Part shown: positions 1 through 8,772 of the stretch, piece by piece
How positions within the stretch are numbered: the stretch's first letter is position 1
How the letters are laid out: each line of letters starts with the position of its first letter
From: Corynebacterium amycolatum
GTDB taxonomy: Bacteria; Actinomycetota; Actinomycetes; Mycobacteriales; Mycobacteriaceae
DNA: 64,000 nt
Assembly: GCF_016889425.1 (NCBI RefSeq)
Contig: NZ_CP069513.1
Location: 992,001-1,056,000 of the forward strand
Direction: 5' to 3'
Program-made: the position numbers and the translations under genes
The notes under the pieces: generated by a model
Databases searched by the model: none
The model's input: only the letters and a program-made list of their open reading frames with translations
What the model was told of the DNA's origin: nothing

Positions 1-1
1 C

Positions 2-934
2 GACACGCATATCGGCGAAAACGGGCACGGTATTGTTGTCGGCAATTTGCCTGCACCTATTTTCCCTGAAGCCGGTGCCGCACCGTACCCCGAGGTCATG
101 TTGACGGCTGCCCTCGCTGAGCTTCGGGGGATGGGTATTGAAAGGGTTTTCATCAACGGTGATGCCACGTCGGAGGCACGTCCGGTGGAGGTACGTCGAT
201 TTGCCGAGATTATGAATACTTTTGGCGCTCAGGGGCAGCAGTGGTTTGTCACCCGCGGAAATCACGATCGTCCGCATAAGCCAGATGCCGATCCGTCTGC
301 TGGCTACGACGAATTCCCGGTTTTGGAGGGCACCGAAGATCATCGCGATCCCTTCGGAGTCCTACTGGGGCGTCCGCGACAAGAACTGTGGGTCACTCAG
401 CAGGGGCCGGTCCGCGTCATCGGTCTGGATTCGTCGAAATTGGATCAGTCCGGTGGCGAGATTAGCCCGGGACAGTTCGATGCACTAGAGCAAGAACTAC
501 AGCGCGACCCCAACAAGCCGACGGTTGTGCTGGCTCATCACCCAATTACTTCTGAGGCTGGCTGGACAAATGCTGCCGGCCCCATATTCATTCTCAATAG
601 CGCTGATGCACGACGTTTGCAGCAGCTGCTTAACGACGCTTCGGGTGTATTCTTCGCGGGAGCAGGTCACACCCACCGTGCAAAGCGTACTCGCGGTGAT
701 TTTGGTGCCGGCGTTGATTATTTGGAGACCGGCGCGTGCAAGGCATACCCCGGTGGCTACACGCTGCTGCATGTCTATTCCGGTGGTTACCAGGTTAATT
801 TCCATCGTTTGAGCAGTGAAGATGCGCTTGCGTGGACTGCGCGTGCCCGTTGGGCGATGTACGGCTTCGAGCCCGAGGCGCTGCTTGGTGAGCTCGCTGA
901 TCGCAACTACGTTGTTAACCTTGTTATCGCCTGA
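2..934 (+). CDS. Metallophosphoesterase, 5' end outside the window
   Basis: Calcineurin-like phosphoesterase. The frame is open from base 2 and begins inside the first metal motif (DTHIG), so the true start and any signal peptide lie before the window; the TTG at 47 is internal. Further metal-ligand motifs follow in order: NGD, RGNHD, AHHP and GHTHR. It is a clear paralogue of the gene at 3938-5395; both share WFVTRGNHD, a C-terminal RW.M.G.EPE block and DRNYV near the end. The paralogue has a Tat-type signal, so export of this protein is likely but cannot be seen. The substrate is unknown; the family includes nucleotide and phospholipid phosphodiesterases. The downstream gene is an acyl-CoA dehydrogenase with its own upstream region. 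Confidence 0.85.
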   Translation, partial: DTHIGENGHGIVVGNLPAPIFPEAGAAPYPEVMLTAALAELRGMGIERVFINGDATSEARPVEVRRFAEIMNTFGAQGQQWFVTRGNHDRPHKPDADPSAGYDEFPVLEGTEDHRDPFGVLLGRPRQELWVTQQGPVRVIGLDSSKLDQSGGEISPGQFDALEQELQRDPNKPTVVLAHHPITSEAGWTNAAGPIFILNSADARRLQQLLNDASGVFFAGAGHTHRAKRTRGDFGAGVDYLETGACKAYPGGYTLLHVYSGGYQVNFHRLSSEDALAWTARARWAMYGFEPEALLGELADRNYVVNLVIA

Positions 935-986
935 CAAGTTAGAAACCTGAAAGTTTTCTGTTACTTGGCAATGTTTTTTCAATTCC

Positions 987-1002
987 TGTGACAACGGTCA
1001 CG
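987..1002. promoter_or_regulatory. GlxR/CRP-like binding site upstream of acyl-CoA dehydrogenase pair
   Basis: The 16-mer TGTGACAACGGTCACG matches the corynebacterial GlxR consensus TGTGA-N6-TCACA in all but the last base. It lies 55 bases before the start of the acyl-CoA dehydrogenase gene, in the 122-base gap after the phosphoesterase. GlxR is the cAMP-responsive global regulator of carbon metabolism in Corynebacterium, so control of fatty-acid oxidation genes would fit. This is a consensus match only. Confidence 0.55.
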
Positions 1003-1056
1003 TGATTCATTTATTGTTATGCCAGTAATAGTTCTGACTCGAAAGGCCATGATCAC

Positions 1057-2463
1057 ATGAGCGAGAAGAAGAACCGCGAAGATTCGACTGTCGGCCGCAA
1101 TAACCCTGGTCGCGACGCTATCGGAGCGGCAATGCGGTTCATCACGTCGATTACTGGTTCGGACTTCGCCCAGAAGTACGACCTTCAGCCAAAGATCGAC
1201 CGCGTGGTGTACCAGTCCACCAAGTCCGGTTTTAAGACCCTTGGTGCCGCGAATCGTCAGTTTAAGAAGATTTCCGGTTCCGGTAAGCCGGAGCGTCCGG
1301 CTGAGGAAGCCCAGGCTGCACAGGAGGCCGCAGCCGAGGAGAAGGCAAAGAAGCTCTTCGACCTCACCCCGACCGAGGATCAGCAGATGATCGTCGAGAC
1401 GGTGAAGGAGTTCGCTGAGTCTCGTCTGCGCGAGGCTGCTTACAAGTCCGACCACGAGGCAACTCCGCCGGAGAACCTCGTCTCTGAGGCTTCTGAGCTG
1501 GGCGTCACCATGATCAACGTTCCGGAGGCTTTCGAGGGCATCGCTACAGGTGAGGACGTCACCACCAACGCGCTGGTCGCAGAGGCTCTGTCTTACGGAG
1601 ACATGGGTCTGGCTCTGGCTGTGCTGGCTCCGGCCGGTGTCGCTGCCACCCTGACCGCTCACGGCTCCGACTCGCAGCAGAAGACCTACCTGCCGGCATT
1701 CGCTGGCGAGAACGTCCCGGCTGCCGCTGTTGTTCTCGCAGAGCCGCGTCCGCTTTTCGACGCGCGCAAGCCTGAAACCACCGCGAAGCGCGAGGGCGAT
1801 TCGCTGGTACTCAACGGTGTTAAGTCCTTCGTTCCGAACGCCGGCGCAGCTGAGCTGTTCATCATCGGTGTTGAGCTCGAGGGTAAGCCAGCTCTGGTTA
1901 TCGTTGAGTCCGACACTGAGGGCCTCCACGTTGAGGCTGACCCGTCCATGGGTCTGCGCGGTGCCGCAATGGGCCGTGTCATCCTGAAGGATGTCAAGGT
2001 TCCGGCTGAGAACATTCTCGGCGGTGCTAGCACCTCTGCTGAGGATCGTGAAGAGGCATACCTCGACATTCTGCGTCGTTCCCGCCTCGGCTGGGCTGCG
2101 CTTGCAATGGGTACTTCTCAGGCAGTTCTCGACTACGTCATTCCTTACGTCAACGAGCGTCAGGCATTCGGCGAGCCGATTTCCCACCGCCAGGCAGTGG
2201 CCTTCATGGTCGCCGATATCAAGATTGAGCTCGATGGTCTCCGTATGATCACCCTCCGCGGTGCTTCCCGCGCTGACCAGGGCCGCGGCTTCGCTCGCGA
2301 GGCAGCTCTGGCTAAGACCTTCGCCACGGAAAAGGGTATGAAGATTGGTTCCGACGGTGTGCAGCTGCTCGGTGGACACGGCTTCACCAAGGAGCACCCG
2401 GTTGAGCGTTGGTACCGTGACCTCCGCGCAATTGGTGTCGCCGAAGGCATCGTCGTTCTGTAA
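1057..2463 (+). CDS. Acyl-CoA dehydrogenase, FadE24-like
   Basis: FAD-dependent acyl-CoA dehydrogenase that would introduce the alpha-beta double bond in acyl-CoA during beta-oxidation. There is an unusual N-terminal extension of about 105 residues, rich in charged residues and Ala/Glu, before the dehydrogenase fold (from about FDLTPTEDQQM). The C-terminal helix signature LLGGHGFTKEHPVERWYRD is clear, and the Glu in the following AEG is in the position of the usual catalytic base. At 468 residues the length equals that which I recall for M. tuberculosis FadE24, whose partner FadE23 is adjacent there as here. The ATG has GAAAGG 11 bases upstream. It is followed after 42 bases by a second acyl-CoA dehydrogenase, so a heteromeric enzyme is plausible. 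Confidence 0.88.
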   Translation: MSEKKNREDSTVGRNNPGRDAIGAAMRFITSITGSDFAQKYDLQPKIDRVVYQSTKSGFKTLGAANRQFKKISGSGKPERPAEEAQAAQEAAAEEKAKKLFDLTPTEDQQMIVETVKEFAESRLREAAYKSDHEATPPENLVSEASELGVTMINVPEAFEGIATGEDVTTNALVAEALSYGDMGLALAVLAPAGVAATLTAHGSDSQQKTYLPAFAGENVPAAAVVLAEPRPLFDARKPETTAKREGDSLVLNGVKSFVPNAGAAELFIIGVELEGKPALVIVESDTEGLHVEADPSMGLRGAAMGRVILKDVKVPAENILGGASTSAEDREEAYLDILRRSRLGWAALAMGTSQAVLDYVIPYVNERQAFGEPISHRQAVAFMVADIKIELDGLRMITLRGASRADQGRGFAREAALAKTFATEKGMKIGSDGVQLLGGHGFTKEHPVERWYRDLRAIGVAEGIVVL

Positions 2464-2505
2464 ACCGCTAGATACTTCAGCCGAAAAGAATTAAGAGGAA
2501 AGAAA

Positions 2506-3717
2506 ATGATTAACCTCGAACTGCCGAAGTTCCTCAAGGCGGGCGCGTCCCAGTCGCATCAGGCCGCCGCTGAGATCTTCCGACCGATTTCCCGTAAGTA
2601 CGATCTCGCTGAGCACGAGTACCCGAAGGAACTCGACACCCTTGCCTCCATGATGGACGGCATGGCAGATGGTGGCCGTGGCTTCTCCGGTGCTTCCGGT
2701 GGACGTGGCGATGACAAGAAAAAGAAGCGTACCGGTGTGAAAAACGGTGGCAACATGGCTTCGCTGCTCAACGTTATTGAGACTTGCTGGGGTGACGTGG
2801 GTCTGACCCTGTCCCTGCCGTACCAGGGTCTGGGTAACGCAGCTATCGCAGCTGTTGCTACTGATGAGCAGCTGGAGGCTTTCGGTAAGACCTGGGCTTC
2901 CATGGCAATTACCGAGCCGTCCTTCGGTTCTGACTCCTCCGCTGTTTCCACCACTGCCAAGCTCGATGGTGACGAGTACGTCATCAACGGTGAGAAGATC
3001 TTCGTTACTGCTGGTGAGCGTTCCGATTCCGTCGTTGTGTGGGCGACCCTGGACAAGTCCAAGGGCCGCGCTGCCATCAAGTCCTTCCTGGTGAAGAAGG
3101 GCACCCCGGGCTTCACCGTGGAGCGCCTGGAAGAGAAGCTGGGTATTCGTTCCTCGGATACTGCAGTGCTCCGCCTGGACAACGTCCGCGTCCCGAAGGA
3201 GAATCTGCTGGGTTCCCCGGACATTGACGTTAAGAAGTCCTTCGCCGGCGCAATGGCGACCTTCGACAACACTCGTCCGCTGGTTGCCGGTATGGCCATC
3301 GGTGTCTCCCGTGCTTCGCTGGAAGAGCTGCGTCGCATTCTGGAAGAGGCTGGCATCGAGATTGACTACGATGCACCGGCACACACCCAGAGCGCTGCTG
3401 CAGCTGAGTACCTGAAGCTGGAGTCCGATTGGGAGGCTGCGTACCTCCTGGCTCTGCGCGCTGCGTGGATGGCTGACAACAAGCAGCCGAACACCCTGGA
3501 GGCTTCTGAGTGTAAGGCCAAGGCCGGCCGCGCAGGCACTGAGATCTGCTTGCGTGCCGTTCAGCTGGCAGGCACCTTCGGTTACTCCGAGCGTAACCTG
3601 CTGGAGAAGTGGTCCCGCGACGTCAAGATCCTGGATATCTTCGAGGGAACCCAGCAGATTCAGCAGCTGGTTGTTGCTCGCCGCACCCTGGGGCTGTCCT
3701 CCAAGGAACTGAAGTAA
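2506..3717 (+). CDS. Acyl-CoA dehydrogenase, FadE23-like
   Basis: Second acyl-CoA dehydrogenase of the pair, 403 residues, near the family's usual length. Visible are the FAD/substrate segment MAITEPSFGSDSSAV, the central KLGIRSSDTA segment, and the C-terminal DIFEGTQQIQQLVVARR block with the catalytic Glu in FEGT. An insertion near residues 60-80 contains GGRGDDKKKKR, an unusual basic stretch. The start ATG follows GAGGAAAG at good spacing. It is cotranscribed with the upstream dehydrogenase and ends at a strong terminator (3791-3834). Gene order and lengths resemble mycobacterial fadE24-fadE23. The substrate is not predictable from sequence. Confidence 0.88.
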   Translation: MINLELPKFLKAGASQSHQAAAEIFRPISRKYDLAEHEYPKELDTLASMMDGMADGGRGFSGASGGRGDDKKKKRTGVKNGGNMASLLNVIETCWGDVGLTLSLPYQGLGNAAIAAVATDEQLEAFGKTWASMAITEPSFGSDSSAVSTTAKLDGDEYVINGEKIFVTAGERSDSVVVWATLDKSKGRAAIKSFLVKKGTPGFTVERLEEKLGIRSSDTAVLRLDNVRVPKENLLGSPDIDVKKSFAGAMATFDNTRPLVAGMAIGVSRASLEELRRILEEAGIEIDYDAPAHTQSAAAAEYLKLESDWEAAYLLALRAAWMADNKQPNTLEASECKAKAGRAGTEICLRAVQLAGTFGYSERNLLEKWSRDVKILDIFEGTQQIQQLVVARRTLGLSSKELK

Positions 3718-3790
3718 TTACAGCTTCAGAGCAATCTACATACTGGTGAGCCGGTAAAAGTTCACTTGAGATGCTCAAGCCCCATTTCTT

Positions 3791-3834
3791 AAAACACCGT
3801 CCTTCCATGACCTGGTAGGGCGGTGTTTTATTTT
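3791..3834 (+). terminator. Rho-independent terminator after the acyl-CoA dehydrogenase pair
   Basis: Inverted repeat AAAACACCG (3791-3799) with CGGTGTTTT (3821-3829), extended inward by CC/GG, followed by a TATTTT run. It closes the fadE24/fadE23-like operon. Confidence 0.8.
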
Positions 3835-3937
3835 GCGCTGTTGTAGTCGTGTGTCTTTTGTTGTTGTGCTCCTATTTTTCTGAGATTAGAGGAAGAGTTC
3901 ATCTATTTTTCATCTTTAGGTTCTAGGCTTATTGGCC

Positions 3938-5395
3938 ATGAGCATTTCCCGCCGGGCCTACCTCTCTGTTGCAACTCTTGCTGCAAGTTCAATGGCCGTC
4001 GCGAAAACCTCGGGAGCGTACGGCCTGGAGTACGTCACGTCGGGGCTGGGGCTTACCCAGTCGGATTCCAAGTCGTGGCAGGTACTGGCTAGCGACTTGG
4101 AGGTCATTACTGTTACAGATACGTCAGTGGCATTTACATGGGCAACATATGCTCCGGGAGTGCAGACAGCGTATGGCTTTATTAAACCGACCGTTCCTTC
4201 GGATGAGCGGGTGCTGCTTGCTCCAGCGGATTCAACGCAGCTAGAGCTCGTGCACGAGGGGTACTCAGAGTCGGGCTACCACCATGTGGTCATTGACGGG
4301 TTGGAGCCGGGACGGGAGTACCGCTTTGAGTGCTGGTCCCACAACTGCCGCGCGGTCCCATCGCTGAATATCACCATAAGCAAGACGGCGCCGGAGAAGA
4401 CAGGCGTCGTAAGTACTCTGCCAGCGTTGGCGGGTGCACATTTGGCGACGTTCGCGCTGACGAATGACACACACATTGGTAAGCCCAATCACGACGGCAT
4501 TCGCATTGGCAACCTCGGTCTTTCCTCTGATCCAGGAGAGCAGCCTTTCGCCTCTATGCAATTGCAGGGACTGGTGGACACGGTAAAGGCTGCCGGGTTA
4601 GACACTCTCGTCGTCAATGGCGATTGCACGGATAGCAACCGCCCTGAGGAGTATGACGAGCTCATCAGGGTTTTGGATACTTTCGGTGAGTTTGGGAAAA
4701 ACTGGTTTGTCACCCGTGGTAATCACGATGTGCACCCGCCCGGACTGCCCAATATCAATGGTTTCCGGGGACGCGGAATCCGCAAGGGCAAGACCGCGGT
4801 TCCGGATTACTTCAGCCAGCGTCTTGTGCCGACGCAGCAGCACTGGTCGACTCGCGTCGGCGAAGTGCGTCTCATCGGTGTTGATACCGCCGAGTTTGGT
4901 TATGCAGGTGGGCGTATTAATGAGCGCCAGATGCGTGCATTGCGTGCTGAACTTGCAGAGGATCCAGAGCGTCCGACAATTTTGTTTGCGCACCACCCGT
5001 TTACTCAGGATGCGGTGCGTTCGCATTTCGGTGGTGAGGCATTCATGGTCGAGGCTCAACAGGCCAAGATTTTCCAGGAGATCCTGGCTGCCACGCCGGG
5101 CGCCAAAGGTGTGTTCGCTGGTCATACGCACCGTAGCCGTCGTGGTATTGCTGACTATGGGGATACGGACTTCTGTGAGCGGGGTGCTGCACTTGGCTAT
5201 CCGGGTGGATACACGCAGATTCGAGTGCACACTGACGGTTACCAGATCAGCTACCACCGCACCACAACACCGCAGTCGCTGGCCTGGTCAACGAAGACTC
5301 GTTGGTCGATGTTCGGGTTGGAGCCAGAGTTTATGCTGGGAAAGATCTCCGATCGGAACTACGTCAATTTCTTCAAGAACAAAGTGCCACTCTGA
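3938..5395 (+). CDS. Tat-exported metallophosphoesterase
   Basis: Secreted calcineurin-like phosphoesterase of 485 residues. The N-terminus SISRRAYLSVATLAA is a twin-arginine signal (SRRxYL). An N-terminal beta-rich region (about 50-150) resembles the fibronectin-like domain of purple-acid-phosphatase-type enzymes. The catalytic domain then shows NDTHIG, NGDCTD, RGNHD, AHHP and AGHTHR. It is paralogous to the truncated gene at the left edge; together they bracket the acyl-CoA dehydrogenase pair. I chose the ATG at 3938 over the TTG at 3932. There is no ribosome binding site and a possible -10 (TAGGCT, 3925-3930) ends seven bases before it, so the mRNA may be leaderless. The substrate is unknown. 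Confidence 0.85.
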   Translation: MSISRRAYLSVATLAASSMAVAKTSGAYGLEYVTSGLGLTQSDSKSWQVLASDLEVITVTDTSVAFTWATYAPGVQTAYGFIKPTVPSDERVLLAPADSTQLELVHEGYSESGYHHVVIDGLEPGREYRFECWSHNCRAVPSLNITISKTAPEKTGVVSTLPALAGAHLATFALTNDTHIGKPNHDGIRIGNLGLSSDPGEQPFASMQLQGLVDTVKAAGLDTLVVNGDCTDSNRPEEYDELIRVLDTFGEFGKNWFVTRGNHDVHPPGLPNINGFRGRGIRKGKTAVPDYFSQRLVPTQQHWSTRVGEVRLIGVDTAEFGYAGGRINERQMRALRAELAEDPERPTILFAHHPFTQDAVRSHFGGEAFMVEAQQAKIFQEILAATPGAKGVFAGHTHRSRRGIADYGDTDFCERGAALGYPGGYTQIRVHTDGYQISYHRTTTPQSLAWSTKTRWSMFGLEPEFMLGKISDRNYVNFFKNKVPL

Positions 5396-5544
5396 GCTAG
5401 TGCTAGCTTCTAGCAGGGTACGCTGGGCAACGCATAGTGTTAATGGAAAATACGTAGTGGCAAGTTCCGCTGTGGGCGAAGTCGCAAGCCACCACGTTAT
5501 TGGCCGAGCACAAGTGTGGCTCTGAAGTAATAAGGAATTTAGCG

Positions 5545-6372
5545 ATGACCGACCAGTACAACCCGCGTTCGTCCTCCCCGCAGGATTGGGAGCAGGACGG
5601 TTATGCAACATCTGCCTGGGAGCAGCCGCAGGGTGGGGCTCAAGACGAGTACCAGCCTCAGTACCAGTACCAGTCGCAGGGGCCGAACCAGGGAGGTTCA
5701 CCCCAGCAGTATCCGGCTTATCAGCAGGCTCCGGTACCTGAGCAGAAGAGCAACAACGGTCTGTACGTGGTTTTGGGCATCGTCGGTGTCGCACTTGCAG
5801 CGGTCGCCGGTATCGGTGGCGCGTACTACCTGAATAATTCCTCCGATAATTCCCCGCAGTCTCCCGATACGGTTGCGGCAGGGGACTCGTCGTCAAGCAC
5901 TGCGTCCCCGGCGCCGGTGGAGACGTACACGGAAACCTATACCCAGACCGTCGAGCCGGAAACGACGAAGCAGCCGGAGAGCAGCGCTCCTACCACTACG
6001 CAGCGGGGAAATTTTGGTCTTCGCGCGTTCGGTATGAATCGCGATGATATCGATGCCAAAGGTTGGGTTGGCAGTACCGCTCGCTGCTCGGGTGGGTATT
6101 ACGCGCGTGTGTTGGCGGAGACTTCTTCGGGTAAGGCCGTGATTTGTGAGAACTCCAATAACCGCCAGCAGCGCCATTACATTGGTGACTTCGGTGAGAT
6201 TTCGGATACCCCGGATGCGTACACAGTAGATAGTTTCTCCGGGAACCGTGCTGTCGCGAAAAATGGTGGCTACACGTATACCGTCACTCCGAATGCGGTA
6301 ACCGTGACCCAGGACGGCGAAGAGATTTTCCGTGAGCCCGTCACGGACTACGGTGTTTTGAACGCTGGCTAA
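5545..6372 (+). CDS. Single-pass membrane protein with P/Q-rich cytoplasmic tail
   Basis: Protein of 275 residues, not recognised as a named family. About 70 residues of Gln/Pro/Tyr/Ser-rich low-complexity sequence (repeated YQ and PQ) are followed by one membrane helix (GLYVVLGIVGVALAAVAG), a Ser/Thr-rich linker with ETYTETYTQT, and an extracellular domain of about 110 residues containing two Cys (SARC.. and VICENS). Such an architecture is common in actinobacterial envelope proteins. The ATG at 5545 has AAGGA upstream; an in-frame TTG/ATG further upstream lacks a ribosome binding site. It converges on the acyl-CoA synthetase gene with a shared terminator. Confidence 0.8.
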   Translation: MTDQYNPRSSSPQDWEQDGYATSAWEQPQGGAQDEYQPQYQYQSQGPNQGGSPQQYPAYQQAPVPEQKSNNGLYVVLGIVGVALAAVAGIGGAYYLNNSSDNSPQSPDTVAAGDSSSSTASPAPVETYTETYTQTVEPETTKQPESSAPTTTQRGNFGLRAFGMNRDDIDAKGWVGSTARCSGGYYARVLAETSSGKAVICENSNNRQQRHYIGDFGEISDTPDAYTVDSFSGNRAVAKNGGYTYTVTPNAVTVTQDGEEIFREPVTDYGVLNAG

Positions 6373-6391
6373 TCAGCTCTAGTTCTTCCTA

Positions 6392-6454
6392 GGACACGCA
6401 AAAAGGACGCGGTAAATTCCATAACGGAAGTTTTTACCGCGTCCTTTTCGTGTC
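6392..6454. terminator. Strong bidirectional terminator
   Basis: Long inverted repeat between convergent genes: GACACG then AAAAGGACGCGGTAAA (left arm) against TTTACCGCGTCCTTTT then CGTGTC (right arm). A/T runs on both sides suit termination in both directions. Confidence 0.9.
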
Positions 6455-6484
6455 TGCCGTTCGCTTTACGACGGTCCCTGCGCC

Positions 6485-8209
6485 CTAAGCCACCTTCTCC
6501 TCGGTGACATTCTCCCACGGCTTCGGCAGGTGGCGAGGAACCACCTTGCCGACTGCGTTGCGTGGCAGTTCATCGAGGAACACGGTCTCGCGCGGAACGG
6601 CGAATCGGCTGAGGCGCTGCTTGACGTATGTGCGAATCTGCTCATTGGTCAGGGCGCGGCCCTCAGGGGAGTCGTCGCGGACAACCCAGGCGACCAGGGC
6701 CTGACCGAAGCGCTCATCCGGGACACCTGCGACTGCGCACTCGCGGATACCCTCGAGCTGGCTGAGTGCATCTTCGGTCTGGCGTGGGAAGACGTTCTCG
6801 CCACCGGAGACAATCATGTCGTCCTCGCGACCGGAGATGTAGAGCAAGCCGTTTTCCATGCGACCCAGGTCACCGGTACAGACCATGCCGTCAATGACCT
6901 GCTTGTCCGCGCCCGGGCGGGTGTAGCCCTCGTACAACATGTTGTTGCCGACGAAGATTCGACCGGTCTCGCCGTCGGCGACGCGGTTGCCGTCTTCGTC
7001 GAGAATCTGGACACGAGTGCCCAGCGGTGCGCGACCAGCTGTGGTTGGGTTTGCCTTGAGCTCATCCGGGTTAGCAATGGTTGCCCAGCTGACCTCCGTG
7101 GAACCGTACTGGTTGTAGAGAACCGGCCCGAAGCGCTCGAGGGTCTTGGTGACAATTCCCTCTGGAATAGCCGAACCGCAGGATGCGATGACCTTTAGCG
7201 ATGTCGCGCCGATGTCGTAGTTGTCCGGGAGAATCTCAATCATGCGCTGCAGCATGGTCGGCACCAGGAAGATGGTGTGCGGAGAGTGCTGCTCGATAAT
7301 GCGCAGGCTGTCGGCTGGATCGAACTTGCGGCGCATAATCATGGTGGAACGCAGTGCGATGCACAGCTGCGCAGTCGCGAATCCCCAGGTGTGGAACAGC
7401 GGAGCCGCAAGGTAAGCCGGGCGACGCTGACGCAGAGGAATTCGGCTCATGATGGAAGATGCCGGCATCCAGCTGCGCGGCTCCGGACGCTTGGCACCCT
7501 TTGGAGTGCCGGTGGTTCCGGAAGTCAGAATAATAACGCGGCCACGGCGCGGGCGGGTTGGCAGCTCGGCGGTCGGCCACTTTGCCGGCGGTGCTGTCTT
7601 CAGCATCTCCTGCATGGAGGTCCAGCCCTCGCGAACGCAGGAGGTGTCACCGTAGTTTTCAAACCACGACACGGCGACCGGGCACTCATCGAAGTCCTCC
7701 GGCAGCATGTGAGTGAATTCCTCATCAATGAACAGGAAGTCAATCTTCTGTTCACGAATTACGGCCAGAGTCTGCTCGGCGGAGGCGCCGGTATTGAGCA
7801 GCACCAGGTCGGTGCCGAGACGACCGTGGGCACACAGAGCCATAATGAAACCGCGGTGGTTGCGAGCCAGCACACCGATGCGGTCGCGCTGCTGAATATC
7901 GCCGTGACGGAGTGCTCGCGCCAGGGCAGTGGAGCGCTCGTGCAGCTCCTCGTAGGTCAGCGAGCCGCCATCATCAATAATCGCAGTGTGGTGCGGATCG
8001 CGGCCGGCTGCAATGCCGAGGAGACCAGCTGGCAGGAAGTCCCAGCGGTAGATGGAACTTAATGCCTTACCAGCCGCGCCGGGCCCCATCGAGCCGAGGA
8101 CGCCAGCCTGAGTCACCGGTGCGAGTCCGAGAACGAGGTCCGAGGTAGCTCGCGAAGCTTTGCGCACCTTATTGAGAATCGAGGTCTGTGGATTAGATGT
8201 CATAGTCAC
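6485..8209 (-). CDS. Acyl-CoA synthetase (AMP-forming, FadD family)
   Basis: Fatty-acid/aryl-CoA ligase of the ANL superfamily, 574 residues: activates a carboxylic acid to the acyl-adenylate and then the CoA thioester. Motifs in order: the P-loop ILTSGTTGTPKG (about 233), the A5-like YNQYGSTEVSW, the A8 hinge ISGREDDMIVSGGENVFP, and the A10 catalytic Lys in RNAVGKVVPR. It is similar in type to mycobacterial FadD12/FadD2. The start may be GTG 8209 (GGAAG 5 bases upstream) or ATG 8203. With the two acyl-CoA dehydrogenases nearby it suggests a fatty-acid degradation neighbourhood. The substrate is undetermined. Confidence 0.9.
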   Translation of the reverse strand: MTMTSNPQTSILNKVRKASRATSDLVLGLAPVTQAGVLGSMGPGAAGKALSSIYRWDFLPAGLLGIAAGRDPHHTAIIDDGGSLTYEELHERSTALARALRHGDIQQRDRIGVLARNHRGFIMALCAHGRLGTDLVLLNTGASAEQTLAVIREQKIDFLFIDEEFTHMLPEDFDECPVAVSWFENYGDTSCVREGWTSMQEMLKTAPPAKWPTAELPTRPRRGRVIILTSGTTGTPKGAKRPEPRSWMPASSIMSRIPLRQRRPAYLAAPLFHTWGFATAQLCIALRSTMIMRRKFDPADSLRIIEQHSPHTIFLVPTMLQRMIEILPDNYDIGATSLKVIASCGSAIPEGIVTKTLERFGPVLYNQYGSTEVSWATIANPDELKANPTTAGRAPLGTRVQILDEDGNRVADGETGRIFVGNNMLYEGYTRPGADKQVIDGMVCTGDLGRMENGLLYISGREDDMIVSGGENVFPRQTEDALSQLEGIRECAVAGVPDERFGQALVAWVVRDDSPEGRALTNEQIRTYVKQRLSRFAVPRETVFLDELPRNAVGKVVPRHLPKPWENVTEEKVA

Positions 8210-8391
8210 TCATCTTCCGTGGTTCATGTCCTGTGGTCTTCGGAGAGGCCTAATCAGGCGAAACCTCATCGGTAGGACTGCCGATTTAGTTTCTTTTACA
8301 GTAAGAATAAGTGTCCTAGGTCACTTTTGTGCGCCTTTTTGCAAAATTTTTTATCAGAAACGAATAGTTGTGAAGATATGAGGCGTGACCA

Positions 8392-8664
8392 GTGAAGATG
8401 GTCAAGTATCAGTTCTCTTTCGCAGCTCAATGGGTGCTGACCTTAGCCGGGGAGGGTTCTGGTTTGGAGCTGATTCTTTTGGGGAAAGCTCCTGAAACGT
8501 GTTCTAATCCAGCTGCGCCCTCGACTCGGTGGCGAAGGGCGAACCTATCCGATACGACTCCAGTCCAGACCACTACGGTGACGTCGACTGAGGAGCTGGA
8601 CGATGATCGCGATGACGTTGATGACACGGATGATGATCGTGACGATGACCGTGTGAACAATTAG
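8392..8664 (+). CDS. Doubtful small ORF with Asp-rich tail
   Basis: Open frame of 90 codons from a GTG, with no convincing ribosome binding site or known family. The last 25 residues are almost all Asp with Arg/Val/Thr (DDDRDDVDDTDDDRDDDR), after a Thr-rich stretch. The first part looks neither like a signal peptide nor a domain. It could be a real small acidic protein, or the surviving end of a decayed secreted protein. It lies between the acyl-CoA synthetase promoter and the perfect palindrome at 8712. Confidence 0.3.
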   Translation: MKMVKYQFSFAAQWVLTLAGEGSGLELILLGKAPETCSNPAAPSTRWRRANLSDTTPVQTTTVTSTEELDDDRDDVDDTDDDRDDDRVNN

Positions 8665-8711
8665 TCTTCTAATCGGCGCCGTAGATTTTGTGAATTATCG
8701 GCCCCACGTAA

Positions 8712-8751
8712 CCCATGAACCCCAGCTCACTAGTGAGCTGGGGTTCATGGG
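8712..8751. terminator. Perfect 40-nt palindrome, probable bidirectional terminator
   Basis: Twenty bases followed directly by their exact reverse complement, centred on ACTAGT. It lies between the doubtful ORF at 8392-8664 and the convergent membrane-protein gene ending at 8773. There is no U-run on either side, so it might act as an mRNA-stabilising hairpin or cruciform instead. Confidence 0.6.
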
Positions 8752-8772
8752 CGTTTATGGCAGGGACGCTAT

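Noticed and set aside
941..959. Short inverted repeat AGAAAC/GTTTTCT after the first phosphoesterase
   Set aside because: Imperfect and lacking a T-run; too weak to call a terminator.
979..2397. 472-codon open frame on the minus strand
   Set aside because: Antisense shadow of the acyl-CoA dehydrogenase gene; no domain pattern of its own.
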